DNA of 64,000 nt from Stachybotrys elegans. Taxonomy: Eukaryota > Ascomycota > Sordariomycetes > Hypocreales > Stachybotryaceae. Made by a program: the position numbers and the translations under genes. Numbering within the stretch: the stretch's first letter is position 1; every line of letters begins with the position of its first letter. Below are positions 10,033 through 23,155 of this stretch, in pieces. The stretch lies in assembly GCA_020746835.1 (NCBI GenBank), contig JAGPNK010000008.1, positions 744,001-808,000 on the forward strand. The letters are read 5' to 3'. Below the pieces are notes generated by a model that was given only the letters and a program-made list of their open reading frames with translations, was not told the DNA's origin and searched no databases.

Positions 10033-11249
10033 TTACGCAACTCGATAGGCGCTAGAAGCATTGGTCAGCACTAGAAAGGGGCAATTCGAGGGCCGCACAT
10101 ACTCAATAATCAGCTCGTCGTCTCGCCACACGCCGCTGGCCACCCAGAGACCGCAGTTGACGATCTCGGCGTAGCGCTTGTCGGCCGTCTTGATGGTGGA
10201 GAACATGCGGAAGCCATATTGGCGGTGGTCGATCTCCTTGGGCTGGCGAGGGTTCAACAGCGCATCAAGGATATCGGAGGGGCCGGAAAGGGAGCCGCGG
10301 GTGCGCATTTCCAGGCTGCTGGGCGTTAGGGAGGTCTTTTTGGAGGTGTGATTGGAAGGGGAAACGCACACTGCGGGTGGCTGGTCCATAGTCTGCATCA
10401 CGAAAGCGCCCTCGACGATACGGATGGGTCTGAAACCGCGAGCTTGGCCCAAATCGTATCCGCCGGCCTGCATTGCTTACTCGTCAGCAACTCACAAGTC
10501 CCGGATGGGTTCCTTAATGCCGAACATACCACGACGTTGCCTGTGCCGAAGGACCCGGACCAACGACCGGCCGAAATGGTGGTGATCTCCTTGTTGGCTT
10601 TGCCTTCGACAAGGGACGGCTCAGGCTTAAGCTTGACGGCGATTCGAAAGTCGAATTCGAGGGTCGGCATGGGGAAGTTTAGGGACGGGCTCGGGAAGTG
10701 GTGCAGCGACCGCTTGCATGCCTCCTCGACGCTCCTGCGGGACGTTAGCCATGGCTGGACACTGGGGACGTGCAGGATATGGTGCTGTGAAAGGATAGTA
10801 GTAGGAACGGCTCCCACATCGATAGAATCCGAACTTTTCTCTCTCTTTTTCCCTTTTTTTTTTCTTGTTGAAGCGGTAATGACGCAAGGGTGCAACGGAA
10901 ATGGAAATATGGGTGACAGGGTAGGTTCGGCGACATACTTGCCATGGACATCAGCAGCTGAAGACTCTGCACTGCCGGGAGACTGCGGGTTGTACTGGCT
11001 CTGGGAGTGAGAGCGCGAGTGGGAGAGGGAATTGGTGTGCGAGTGGGAATGAGTAAAGCTGTTGGCAGTCGTTTCCGAAGGAGGCGCATCGTGGAACGAG
11101 TCGCTGTCCATGGAGACCCAGGCGCCGGTGTCGGCGTGGAAGGGAGGTACGGGAGCTGTGGCCGGTACTGCTGTTGAGGGAGCGGCGCCTGGTGTGACGG
11201 TGATGGAAGAAGCCGGAAGGATGGAAACGGTTTGGATCTGAGTCGCCAT
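10033..11249 (-). CDS. DUF3237-family protein with five exons
   Basis: DUF3237 proteins are small barrel-like proteins of unknown role. The exons are 11249-10939, 10734-10530, 10467-10370, 10315-10103 and 10051-10033; together they give 281 residues in one frame. All introns have good signals, such as GTATGT with GCTAAC in the first (204 nt). The first 105 residues are low-complexity, rich in Ser, His, Pro and Ala (THSHSHTNSLSHSRSHSQSQ), and are probably disordered. The domain follows: LEFDFRIAVKLKPEP, ISAGRWSGSFGTGNVVAGGY, GAFVMQTMDQPPA, MFSTIKTADKRYAEIVNCGL and the end DDELIIDAYRVA. Introns 3 (54 nt) and 4 (51 nt) are multiples of three without stops, so unspliced forms would stay in frame. 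Function is not inferred. Confidence 0.8.
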
Positions 11250-14200
11250 GAAGTGTATATGCAACGGCGTGTGAGGGCGGAGACGGTGAGTAGGTGGGAG
11301 TGGTGAGGATGCGGGCTGACGGAATATATAAGTGTGCGCCGCACGTGTAGATCAGATATATGCGGCTATATCAGTCAAGATAGATGTGCGTGATCCAGGG
11401 CTCAGGCAATGTCTTGGTTGGTAAGAGATGGCCGAGAGGGGTGATATGAAGCGAGCTGGAATACAACCTCAGACAAGTAGCAAGTACCGGGGGCGAAGAA
11501 GGTGGCAATGGAAGCCGAGCGAGATGCGAGGCGGATGATTTCGTAATCCAGGCGCATGAGGTGGATGCTATACAAAGCGATGACAGAATCCCCCGGATGA
11601 GGCTCCGATGGTGAGAGACAGAGAGACCGGGGACGAGGATGGGGCGCGAAAGAGGACGAGGAATGCGACGAAGCCAGGAAGCAGCAGCAGCAGCAGCCCA
11701 AGGTGTGCAAAGGCAGGTTTTCCGTTGTCAGTCAGCCCTGAGTAATGCAGCTGAGAAACCCCGGGAGCGCAACGAATAAAGGCAGGCGGGATAAGGAAAG
11801 AAACCAAAAAAAGTCTTTGTAAGTCGGGCTGGTTGGTTGGCCGGGTTCTTCCTTGTTATCTCCTTATTTTTATTTTATCGTATTTTTTCTCTTCCCGTTC
11901 TCGTTCCCGTTACGCATTGGGGGCCGCACAAGGATTTCAGGCCGAAGAGAGGACAGGAAGGGGGGGAGATGTCGGACAGACAAGCCAAGGAAGGGTGGAT
12001 TAGTAGTAATTATGTAGGTAGGTAGATTGATCGGAGACTTGAAGGGGGGCGTGGCAGTCTGGGGAAGGGAAAAGGACGAACGGGCATGCATGGATGGGGT
12101 CGTCTTATACAAGGGCAAAAAAGAGAGTAGAGGGCCATTTGTCGTATCTGAAAGGGCGTTATGAAACTAAACTCCGTAAGTTACCGACCGATATGATGGC
12201 GAGTGATGAGTAAGTGAGTGAGTGCCAATGGCGAAGGCGACGGGAGTGTCTCTAATGATGTGCGTTACGGGGTTGTTTTGGTTTGGTTTGTTTATTTTAT
12301 TCATTTTTATTTCTCATTTGCATTTCTTTTCCTAGGCAATTCATTCCTTTCCGGCCACGAGGACTACTAGGCAAGGAACAGCGAGCCCACGGCATCCGTG
12401 GACAGCCAGCCAGACCAGCGAGGTTGATTTGAAATCTGCCATGTCAGTCGGATACCGACAACGACAGGGCCCCTCCCACCTCGTTCCTACCAATTAGTAC
12501 AAGAGTGCATATACATACCTAGGTGGTGCGTTGCAGCGCTTCCTGCGCGCCCTACCCGCTGGGGCTGCATGCCATGTCATGTCCAGATCCAATAAGCGCG
12601 CCCAACACAAGCCTACATACACCCCCCCCCCCTCCCTTCCAACCGAGATGCATCAAGCAGAGTCAAAGAAATAGTCGGTAGACAGAAGGGATTTTTCTGA
12701 TTATGGAACAGGGCTCGCCAAGGCCGAGCTGGGTGGATTCCCGCAGCGACATGGGGGAATATGCAATTCAATGTACATAGAACAGCCCTCTTGGTCGTGG
12801 TCGCACAGGGGATATCCGGACACCGGGTGAAAATACAAAATATGTACTTACACTTGGGGAGATCGGTCGGGCCTTGCTTACCTCCGATTCTTTCCCACCC
12901 TCGCACCCATCCAGAGCCAAACAGTGCCTACTTGTACCTACCGACCTCTCCGTCCAGTAATGCCGGGAAAATACAGGGAGCGCACTGAATCTCCGCTAGC
13001 GCCCTCTCTCTCTCTCTCTCTCTCCCAGCTCCAGCTCCCATGGCGATAAGAATGAATTATGAATATCCACTGCCCAACGCCCACAACCCCGTCGCCGTCG
13101 GCGAATACGGCCAGACACGTCGCACACGCCATTTTCCATTTCGTCGAGGAAAGCTAGGCGGTCTGCCTGCCTGCCTGCCTGCCTGCCCATCGGGCTTCGG
13201 AGCTCAGCACAAGCACCGCTCGTCCGGTAGTAGCGCGCAGGAAACAGAGGGGCGCGCTTAGTCAACTTGCCCCGTTACGTCCTTTCTCCCTTTCCCCTTC
13301 TTTCTTTTCCTTCTTTCCTTCTGGTCTCGTGCGACGAGACAGCCCGCGGAGAAGACGCAGGTCAAATCTCCGTCGACGAGAGGACCCGGGGGAGCGTCAT
13401 CAGCACTCTATTCCGAATGCGTCGTGCCCTCGTCGCCATGATTAACAATCCTCAAACAATTCTTTCAATCCCGAGTCTAACCCGTCCATCCCATCAGCCA
13501 TGTCTCTCGCCCACCTGCCCATCTGCCATCTGCCCATAATATCCTGACCTGCCGCTCTTGTGCCTCCTAAGTCCGCCGCCCCGGAACCGCGGATCCTTCG
13601 GCCACTGATTCCCGCCCCTCCCCCAGCTCGAGCTCTAGCTCCAAGCTCCTCCCAAGCTCCTCCCTCTCATCTCGCATCTCCTCCCGGCTCACATGGCCCA
13701 ATTCCCTTTGATCCATCATCGTCATCTTAATGTACTTGTTCTGCTTTTGGCCAGACAAACGTCCCCCTCCCAAAGCAAACAACCATGCCCTCTGATGACA
13801 AAATCATTACTGGCCGCTTCCCCGGCCAAAGAGAATATGGTAATCGTTGACTAAGCCCCTGCCTGCATCTGCATCCTGCACCGCCAAGAAAGACCATTTC
13901 CTCTTCGTGCGTCAACGCCGACAACTTCCCATCACGTCATGTCTCACAACCCATAACCATTGCCATCAACACCTAACTACAGCCATTCCGAGCTATATCT
14001 AGGCCATCTTGGCGCAAGACCCAACACAGACAATCTGTATGGGCTTGAGCCGCCGCGCATTTGTAACCCTCTCGTCAGCCTCCCCTCACTCTAGTGGCAA
14101 CGCTGAGCTCAGCTTCGGTAAACGGTCCCAGTGGGGGGTTCGTTAATCCCGTATTTCCGCTCCTATATGCGAATATCCTCGGGATCCTGCTTCCGGCCCG

Positions 14201-15078
14201 GCGCCTTTCGGCCGAACTAGATCAACGCAGCCGTCGGTCTTGTCGGGAGCGAGGTCAAAGCAAAACCGCGGTGAGAATGCTCCATGCCACTCATCCAGCT
14301 GACCTGTCTAGGTCAGATGCCTTGCTGTGGTTTGCCTTCGATCTGTGGCAATGGCGATTCAGTGCCGTCTTCTCCGCCAACCCTACCGTGAATCATGACA
14401 GAATGGCCTTGCCTAAACCGAAGCATATGCGCGCATGCATCGTCTGGAGTCAGATGGCTACTAGTCATTCTGAGCCCACGCAGTCCGCTCACCGCCACCT
14501 ACCGAGCGACGACAGTGTAGGTGCCTGCTGGTATCACTAATATTTCACATCCCACTGTATGTCACTCACTTGGCAGGTCGGGAATATTTGTCATAAGAAG
14601 CATGATTTGTTTTCTAGTCCAGCGGTGTCTCGATACCAGGACGTTTGCCACATACCCCTATGGCAAATATAACCAGCGAAAAGAAAAGGCAGGCCGTGCA
14701 AGAAGGTGTGTCCCTGCCTGGCTCGGGAGACCAGCCCCTTGACCGATGCATGAGACTTGTCCACCGCGCCAACCAAGGAAGAAGACAAGAAAAAGTAAAG
14801 AAGCCCTCCAATCTTAGTAGACGCATAGAAGAAGAAATGGGTCCAAATCGGCGAGCCGGAATGGTTGAGAAAACCGAAGATGGATAAAAGTACGGCTTGG
14901 CGTAACGTACATGAGAAGCGAAATTCCCTGTCATAAACCTTCGAATCAATTCTGTACCTTTTCTACCCCGAGATACGATGCTGACTTCGAAAAGTGCAGA
15001 GGTGCAACCCATGACCTCAGAGACCAGCCGACCTGCGTGATAGAGAGCCCATCACACCAAGAAGTGTCAAGACTGTCT
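11250..15078. other. gene-poor intergenic region with simple repeats
   Basis: No open frame in these 3.8 kb on either strand has protein-like composition or splices to a neighbour in a convincing way. It holds several simple repeats: CAG at 11681-11698, a run of 11 C at 12622-12632, CT at about 13002-13024 and TGCC at 13162-13188. The left part is the upstream region of the DUF3237 gene. A long leader, a non-coding transcript or a relic could be hidden here; nothing in the sequence decides. Confidence 0.5.
13162..13188. repeat. TGCC microsatellite
   Basis: About six perfect copies of the tetranucleotide stand in a row in the gene-poor region. No coding context. Confidence 0.85.
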
Positions 15079-16111
15079 CTAGACAGTGGCAATGGCAGCG
15101 CCCTGGGGACGCAGGACGTTGTCGCCATACTGGCCACCGAAGTTGCCTATTGCATCGTTAGCATCATCATTTCATAATCTCGAAATAACAGGTACTTACC
15201 AGCAGGCTCGTAGTTGCAGACGGTGTACCAGCTGTTGAGACCGAGGACGGTGCCGGCAGGGCACTGGACGGTAGCGCAGCCAACCTTCTGACTGCCCTTC
15301 CAGACGACCTGGGTGAAGTGGCCCCAGAGGTGGAGGTCAGAGCTGGCAGGAGGGTTGGCGGCACCGTAGAACTGCCAGTTCTCAACCTCGCTGTTGTACC
15401 ACTGGTTGGTGACACCTCCAGCAGCCGTCTTGTCCTTGAGGCTGCCGATATCGCCAGAAGAGCCCCAAGAAGCCAGGTTCTGGCCGTAGCCACCACCTCC
15501 CTGGTTCCTAAATCGACTGTTAGTCCTTCTGCGGAAGATAGAGTGGGAGGGGCCGTTATTTACATGTCGTGGGCAAAGACGCAGCCGTTGGCAGTGTTGG
15601 CAGCATACTGAGCGAGGGTGGAGTCCCAGACCAGATCGGGAGCGGAGTGGTTGCGGCGGTGGATGTTGTGCTGCTCAACCATCATGCCCTCGTAGCTGCT
15701 GGTGTCGGGCTTGTTCTCGGCGGGAGGAGCGGGAGAAGGAGCAGGAGCAGCGGAGGAAGAGGGCTTGGGCTGCACGGGCTCAGGTTGAGGCTCCACGGTG
15801 GGCTGAGGAGCCGGAGCCGGCTGGATGCGAGTCGTGACGATGATGACAGAGGGCTCGGGGGCCGGGGCCGGAGCGGCGTAAGATGGGCGAGGGCGTTGGG
15901 GACGAGCACGGCGGCTGGTCGGGGGAGCCTGGACAGGGTTCTCCTTGATGGCAGGCGAGTCGACGAAGACCGGGACGGTGGGCTGGGAGCCAGCAGTCAC
16001 GGTGACTGTGACAACCTCGACGACAACTTCGGTCTCCATGACACGCTTCTGGAGAGGGCCGGCCATAGCCAGCAGAGCGCCGGTGGAAGCGAGGAAAAGA
16101 GAGGCCTTCAT
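15079..16111 (-). CDS. secreted CAP-superfamily (PRY1/SCP-like) protein
   Basis: CAP proteins of the Pry1 type are exported and bind sterols and other small hydrophobic molecules. The exons are 16111-15564, 15507-15200 and 15146-15079, with introns of 56 and 53 nt; the product is 307 residues. It starts with a signal peptide (MKASLFLASTGALLAMAG) followed by a Lys-Arg site that suggests Kex2 processing. A Pro/Ala/Ser linker (about 60-135) follows, then the CAP domain from about 137: MMVEQHNIHRRNHSAPDL, LAQYAANTANGCVFAHDM, GQNLAS, HFTQVVWKGSQKVGCATVQC and WYTVCNYEPAGN. These include the characteristic His, Glu and Cys positions. The CAP tetrad appears intact. The first intron splits the Met codon of FAHDM|NQGGGG. 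Confidence 0.92.
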
Positions 16112-19100
16112 CTTTGCTTGATGTTTTGCTGAGTTTCCTGAGATGGAGTGTGTGTGTGTGTTGCGGAAGGTGTTGGATATGGTACGTCTGGTCAGAGGGT
16201 TAGCTTCGAGTTCCGATAGGCAAGTGTTGACGCCTGCTGTGCCCGCAACGACGACAAAGATAAAGCGAGTGAGAGAAAACGAGTGAGGTTCAAGCAAAAA
16301 TAAGGCAGTTGGAGTCTCGCGGCCACCAAGGCGCTCGGCAAACACAAGGAGAGAATGACGAAAAGGTTGTTGACCAAGGGTAAGCCGAGCAGCAAGGGAG
16401 CATATGTATTGCTTTATTATTGAAAGCCGGGCGGCGACAGCAGCATGGAGTTGAGACATGAAGCTGCCCAGAGCTCATCAATGCGAGGAATGTGAGGTGG
16501 AATGCATGGCCTCGGCTGCTTCCAGGACACCATCACCAGGTCCGTAGAGACAGGCTGCGATAGGAATGTCGTAGTGTGACGTCCATACAAAGGCGGCCGG
16601 TGATGATTGGATGACAGGCTCAGGTGCTGATGGTTGCGGACGAGGCCAGCCCGTGGCCTCGTCCGCCTTTGCTTGGGGTATCGAGGGCGCAGATAGCTGA
16701 ATGGATGGATATCTGAAACAGGCCCAGGGCGGCCACCACAAACGTGGCCAGGGCGAGTTTGCAGGAAAGCGTCCATCGGAGTGAAGCAAACGCAAGAAAC
16801 AATAAAAACCAGACACGCAAGCATAGCATCCATACCTTTCAAAGACGGAAATCGAGGACAGAACCAGCTGGGAGCGTTTGAGTGCGCTTGGTGGAATCCG
16901 TCAAGGATCGCGAATGCGTTGATATCGTGGTGGGTTTTGGTGTTTGTAAGTGAACAAAGGGGTTCGAAGGAGTGACGAGAAGGTTGTTTGAGCGTAATGT
17001 CGTGCTGGTTAAGGAGTGGACTGTGTCATCAAGAACACAAAAGGGAGCGTTGGTGAAAGAAGAGAAAAGTTTGGATAGAGCGGGTGACTCTGAGGAAGAG
17101 GGGAGGGAAGAGAGTGAGGGAATCGCGAGGGCTTAATACCAAAAAAGCCCAGGCCGCCAATGCCAGGCCTGCGGAGGAGATGAGAGCCGAGCACAGGCGA
17201 TCCGTGCTAGTGGGAGTCGTGGTGACATCCATGAATGACGCTGGGCGAGGCCCTCCCGGGGTCCCCTAGAAGCAGCACCCCCGGTGTCTCCTCCCCCTTC
17301 TCCAAGCGCCCCAAGACTTTTCTGCAAGCCCCTAAGGGGCGCTCGCCGAGGAGGACCAGCGGCCTGTACCTGGCTACTACGCGCCACGACCGCCTAGGGC
17401 GGCGCTACTGCAAGGTACCGGAGCGTACCTGCGGGCTTGTGCCATGATCAGCATCCCTCGCAGCAGGAAATCTTGGCAGCGACTCACAGACACTGGAGCG
17501 ACACGGGGAAAGCCGTCAGGGGGTGCGCTACCAGTCTTACAGAAGCCGAGCACCTACCTTTGATGCTCTCAGATGGGGAGCACAGTGGATTTTGCACACA
17601 TGTCCGCACGGATGCGGGTGTTCTGCAAACGCATATACATACAATATGATAAGGATGATAGCAATAACAAGAATAATAACAACAAAGAAGCAGACGCAAG
17701 GGATGGACCAACGCCGCGTGTTTCGAGTCCGGCTGTAGGTTCGTTCTAGAGCATTGGCCTAGGCCCTAGGCGGTAAGGCAGGCCTCACGAGGTACAGCCG
17801 TCGCCTGGCCCGTCCACCCGGATGCGCATGAGCGACGACAGGTGACAATATTTCCCCCAAGCGGCGGTGGTTGGTGTTTTCTTTTCGCAGCAGCGCATGA
17901 CGAGCGCAATGCAACGACTCAGTTATACGAAGACATTGCGGCACTGGCCGTTTGTGTTTGTTTGTTTTTCTCTCTCTTTTTTTACTGTTTTGCATCTACG
18001 TGTGTTGACTGTGCGATTGGCTCGGAAGGAAAAGTATAATTTAACATGGAAAAATTAAATACAGTAAGTCCCGGCTGCACTACACAGCTGCCATCCATGT
18101 CCTTCGTCTACATGAGACTGGGGCGTCGATCCCCCAATACCAGACTGGGCATCTCATTTTCCCTTCTCCTTCACCTCGTCCTTCAATCTCGACTGCCTCA
18201 TTAGGCTCAGAAACGTCCCTTTTACAACCCGACCCTCGGAGGGATGCCCCCAACCCTTTGCCCCTCTTCCACTTCTGCTGCTGCACCTCCTCTGCTTAAT
18301 CCAGCTGTGCCACCGGCTTGTACACTTGTGTCTCATGGCAGCTCGAGTCGTCGTGCTTCTCTTCTCTGCCCCAGGCTTCATACTAGCCAAGGACCGGACA
18401 TTAGGCTTCCAGGGGGCTGCAAGAGAGGCCCCATCAACGGTCCCAGCCGGGTCGTGGCGTCACAAGTCAGTCGCTCCCCCTTCGCCTGATCCTCTCTCTG
18501 CTGACTGGTGGTGCGCGGGAAGCAGGGTCTTCCCATGACCCCCTGTCCATTCTCAAACAGAGCGTGATGAGATCTATAGAGGATTGGCATAACGAAGGAC
18601 CCTTATCAAGCCCGCGATGGATTCACCCTCATCACCGCCAAAATTAGGTTTTCTTTCTTTCCTTCGCCGTTTTAATTTATTTCATTTCATTTCATTTCCT
18701 TGCTTGTCTTCCGTCCCACCACTCCATGCCTTGTTTCTACTTGTTTCTTTCGTTCTAGTCTGGGGGAAATTTCCCTCTTGCGACGAGGGGCAGCAGGATA
18801 CGTAATGCGGGTGGGCTCCTGGCTCCAGGAGCCGATCACCTTCCCGTCGCGGCACAGTTCAGCTTTGTCCCGATCGTGTTACATCGCATTCGCCTCACCC
18901 AACACGCCGTTGGGAAGCTGCCACAGCCATAACGTGGCGCTGGTGTAGGCCCGACAATTGGTACATGATAGCCGAGAAGAGGCTTGCCCGAGCCGTCATG
19001 ACGCGGCCATCCGTCTTCCTTAGGCAGCCGGCCTACTCCATACGCAGCTTGGAGTAACTATATTCCCCGAGACCATCCTCATCCTACCACCTCCTGTTGC

Positions 19101-21935
19101 ATGTACCTGGCTGTAGCCGGTTCATCTCATCTCTCGTATCCCGGCATGAGTCGAATCTGGACAAGCATCCGACGGCATAACAACTACAGCTTTGATATTG
19201 CGATGCTGATGTGGTGCTCTGTGTGGGCAGAGCAATCAAAGCCCTGGTCTGGTTATCAAATACCTACATCGACACCTACTAGTACCATGTACGGAGTACG
19301 TACAGGCAATTGCCTCTGTTTGCTCTGCCGCCAGCTTGCAGCTTCTGTAGCGTCTCGTTGCCTCCTTCTGCAAACCCCTTGCCTGTCGCCCTCATCAGCC
19401 GCTAGCCAATCAGCCAGCGGGAAAGCGCCGGCTCCACCAAACAAGCTATCAACCACGGCGGGGCGCTAAGTCCCTGAAACACGCTTGTAATTTCGGCGGG
19501 GTGTCTGGCAAAAGTCATGCAGGTGCCTTTTTGGGCCCAACTCTCTCGGCTCCTCTCCTCCAACCAACCGACTTGTTGGTGATGCTCAGGAGGATTTCCT
19601 CATTCCTCAGTCATGGCCATTTCCGCGCTAGAATTCCGGCGTTAAATCCCTCCCCCTTACGCTCTCTCACGGTAGCGCGCGGCTTCTCGTGCTATATTCG
19701 GTTTGACCCGGATCGGCTGACGAAAGAAGTTTCTCTGACAGATCCCATCATCCTCACCAGTGGCGGTGCGTCCACAACTTACCATACTTAACCCTAAATA
19801 TGGGGCGATGCTGGACTGATCCATTCCTTGCTCGACTTCGGTCCAGATCACCGACCTGACAGCTCCCTCAATCGTTGGTAGACAGGTTGGGCCCAGCCTC
19901 GGGGTCGTCCAACAGACCTCCTATTCCGACCTCGCTCATGGTCTGATAACTGCATGCTGAATGTCACCGTGGGCCTAGAACATCACCGAGACCTTCCGGC
20001 CTGGTCGCTTCGACAGACCTGTTTGTCTTTGCAACTCCCTGGCCAATCGCAGCGCAATAGCATCGTTCTCTCAAACACTTGGCAGACTGACTTGCGCACC
20101 TCTCGTCACACATCACGCTCTAACTCTTGCTAGTCCCGGGCGAAGCTGAATACCGCTTCTCCATCGCTGGTTACCACGCGGCGTCCACGATGTCTTTAGG
20201 TCTCGGGATCTATATCGGGCCCCATCTTGTTCAACACCCCGCCTCTAGAGATGTGCGAATGTCATCTTGAAACTTAGGCTCTGTTCAACATGCCCATCGC
20301 CCTCTCAGGTTTGCACTACGCTACGTGACAGCCAGGCTCCTATTCCCACGTTTCTTTATGCTAGTGACCCTCCGTCTGAACTTGAACTCGATATAGCACA
20401 ACGTGTGCTTGTTGATCAATCTCCACCCATGGTTGGAACGATGACATTTGGTTGAAACGTCCGGCCAGAACCCGATCACGTATCCACACGCTTGGGTTAG
20501 GCCCAACCCAACCTACGCATCCTCCTTGCACCAACGGAAGCTCGGAGAAAGATGTGAATACCTTCAGCCCTGGTTCTCATTCCGTCGCTGTTCTTTGACA
20601 CCGAGGTACATGTGCGTGGCGAGAGTATCATGCTCCCACAACCCCTGCATTAGTCCAGAGGCATTTTTCTTAGTTGCACATTACGCGCCGAATCTTTGGT
20701 CATGATTCCACGACCTTCTCGAGTCGGTGCCATCCACTGCGTGTGCAACCTTTGTGAGACTCGCCACGAGATGGGCAGGTCACAGGAAGAATCCTTCTGT
20801 CTTGCGACAACGCCACTCGCCAACATATCGACAGTTGCTCCATCGGGTAATGGTTTTCTGCAGCGTGTTCCAGCCGACAAGCGCATCAATGCGGTGGGTT
20901 CGGCCACGTTTCCGATGCCGACTACAGCTCTGCTGCATAACAGCTAAGCGGAATCGTCATGCGCGAGCGTGGCAGCTGTCTTACCTTGAGCCCGAGAGGG
21001 TTGTGTGGCCTTACGGCACAGCAGCCAGGTGCCCGTGATGACAAGAACTTCCACCGCCGCAATCTACATGAGACTGTACTACTCAACCCGTCAGACCGTG
21101 TCCGAGAATTGCCTGCTGCGGGGATTCCCGATATTTCCGAAATAAGCTTTCCGATCATCCCAAGAACTTCTCGATGTTTTGAAACGAAGCCCGTGATCGC
21201 CGCTGTCACACCAGCATAGCGGGCATTATCAGCTGGTATCGTTTCTGTCTTTCCCGGGATGCTGTACCTGAGCGGCTGAGTGCGCCTCTGGCTCTGATTT
21301 TGCACGATCTTCTCCTCCGGGGGGACAATATTGGCATGCCGCAATTACCACCATGTCTTGTATCATATTTGGGCAACATGGTGTTGATGTTAGGTAGGAT
21401 AGCAGGGGGCCCAGACGATAACATGCCGAGATCCTGCAGGTGATGAGACTGTGGCACATCCATAAAACGAAGTGTCGTCATAGGTAGTCTGATACGGTAT
21501 GGTGACTATCGGTGAGAATCATGGTTGTTCCCGGATAAGAGGGTCGTCTATATCAAATGTGACTACAGGTTCGGCCTAGAGGAGGAATGCTATATTCCTT
21601 GCTTGGTAAAATATACCTACGTAAGTGCTGCCCCCATATATGGAAGCCCAGCCAGCTATTCACAAGCAGCACCTGTTGAGGACAAATAGTGAAAAGCAAA
21701 TCGTCCATATGACGCTGCAGCGGGGACCCTACACACCCACCAACTCACCACTACAGGCCAAGACCAAGACAGGCATGTCTTCCATCGTGTGACCTCCCAG
21801 AAAGCAACAGGACACATTTCAGGCGAATCACGGGGCATACAGATGTGGTTCGTGGGATCTAGAACTTGATCATTGATCTTGTGGCAAATGTACAAAAACC
21901 TCATTCTCAAACATGCTCCTGACAGGTAATCTAAT
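16112..21935. other. 5.8-kb gene-poor intergenic region
   Basis: This is the longest stretch without a recognisable gene. It lies between the 5' end of the CAP gene and the 3' end of NDUFA8. Open frames are short, overlap on both strands, and show no domain, signal peptide or consistent splicing. Base composition is not strongly AT-rich, so heavy RIP decay is not obvious. A short ATTTC repeat is near 18675-18700. I see no tRNA-like box B and no transposase or reverse transcriptase remnant. Confidence 0.45.
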
Positions 21936-22725
21936 CTATGCGTCCGACTTGCCAGCGACGAAGGGCTTGCCCTCGGTAGGCGCAGGCGGCACGTCGGCAA
22001 AGATCTGTCTGTATCGCAGCTCCACGGGAGTGACGTTGCTGGGCTGGTCGGGGATCTTCTTCTCGAGTTTCTGGCAGCAAATGAGTAAGAGTAGAGGGTA
22101 TGCATGGGGCAGAGCAACATACCAGGTTGTCGTAGACGCACTTGTTGAGCTTCCACTCAGCAGGGCGGCACTGCCATAGCTGATGATTTCGGTCATCGAG
22201 GCACTCCCAGTGCTTGCGGAACTCGGCCAGGCAGTGGGTGTTGATGTCCTTGATACTGTGGATTGTTAGCATGGCGTGCTGAAGGGTTTGTCGCCCATGG
22301 CTACTCCGTCCCCCCAACATGACAATTGAAAGCACTGAAGCGACAAGACGACGGGTGGGGTGCAACGTACACGCTGGAAGCGCAGCGGGTAACCCTTCGG
22401 CCCTCCTTCATGCAGTCAACCTCTCCCTTGCCCGGGTTCTCGGTCTTGCACTGCATGTAGTCATCGTTGTAGTCGCGGCATCGTGCGCCGATAAAGAAGG
22501 AAGCGGACAGGAGAGGCGCGGAGCTGGCGCCAACCTCCTTGACAGCGGGGACGTCGCTCGGCAGAGGAGTGGTGTCGATGAGCACCTCCTGGTTAAACCT
22601 GGAGAGAGAGAAAAAAACAAGTCAGTCCAAGCTGTCGTCACGTAGTGCCGGGCGCGGAGAGATTCTGGCTCAATCGGCAGCACGGGGATCTCAATTGCAA
22701 CTCACTGGGGGCGTCGGGCCGACAT
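21936..22725 (-). CDS. NDUFA8: NADH:ubiquinone oxidoreductase subunit NDUFA8 (complex I, 19-21 kDa)
   Basis: This accessory subunit of respiratory complex I sits on the intermembrane-space side and carries paired CX9C motifs oxidised by the Mia40 relay. The exons are 22725-22706, 22598-22371, 22255-22123 and 22070-21936; the product is 171 residues. The first exon encodes only MSARRP and part of Gln. Visible Cys patterns are GARCRDYNDDYMQCKTENPG, EVDCMKEGRRVTRCASSV, THCLAEFRKHWECLDDR and LWQCRPAEWKLNKCVYDNL. The C-terminal tail (DQPSNVTPVELRYRQIFADV) is typical of fungal forms. It is divergent from nup57. Confidence 0.93.
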
Positions 22726-23155
22726 GGCTGCGGTGTATGGACAGTCGTGTCGTTGAAGTCGGGATTTGGTTGTCGAAGCTGTGAGGTCGCAGTGAAGCTA
22801 CGCATTTACCGACGAGGTTGGAATTGGAGCGTTGTGATTGGCTGGCTCCACAGACAAGGCTAGGTGCTCTGTCAGCGAGGCGGCCAAAAGTTCAGGCGCT
22901 CTGATTTTCGCGTTACCTGAGCGCCCAGAACAAGCCCAGTCAACAAACCCAACGAACGCACAAAGGCATCCGGATTACTATCTTGGGCTCGGGGCGCTTT
23001 TTCCTACTTGCGACTGTTTTGGGTTCTGCTAAAGGTGCACTGCGCTCGGAGTTTTCCCTCTTGTCCACTCTCACGGCCGACGCGACCGCTGTTAGCTTCT
23101 GCGAACAAAACACTACCACCACAACAAACCAAGAGCCATCATCAACGTCGAGAAT
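22726..23155. promoter_or_regulatory. shared divergent promoter region of NDUFA8 and nup57
   Basis: A 430-base gap separates the two start codons. There is an A/C-rich leader just before nup57 and no coding potential. Confidence 0.55.

Noticed and set aside
11568..12118. Open frames in the gene-poor region right of the DUF3237 gene
   Set aside because: They are short, low-complexity and overlap in several frames on both strands; none has a plausible splice pattern.
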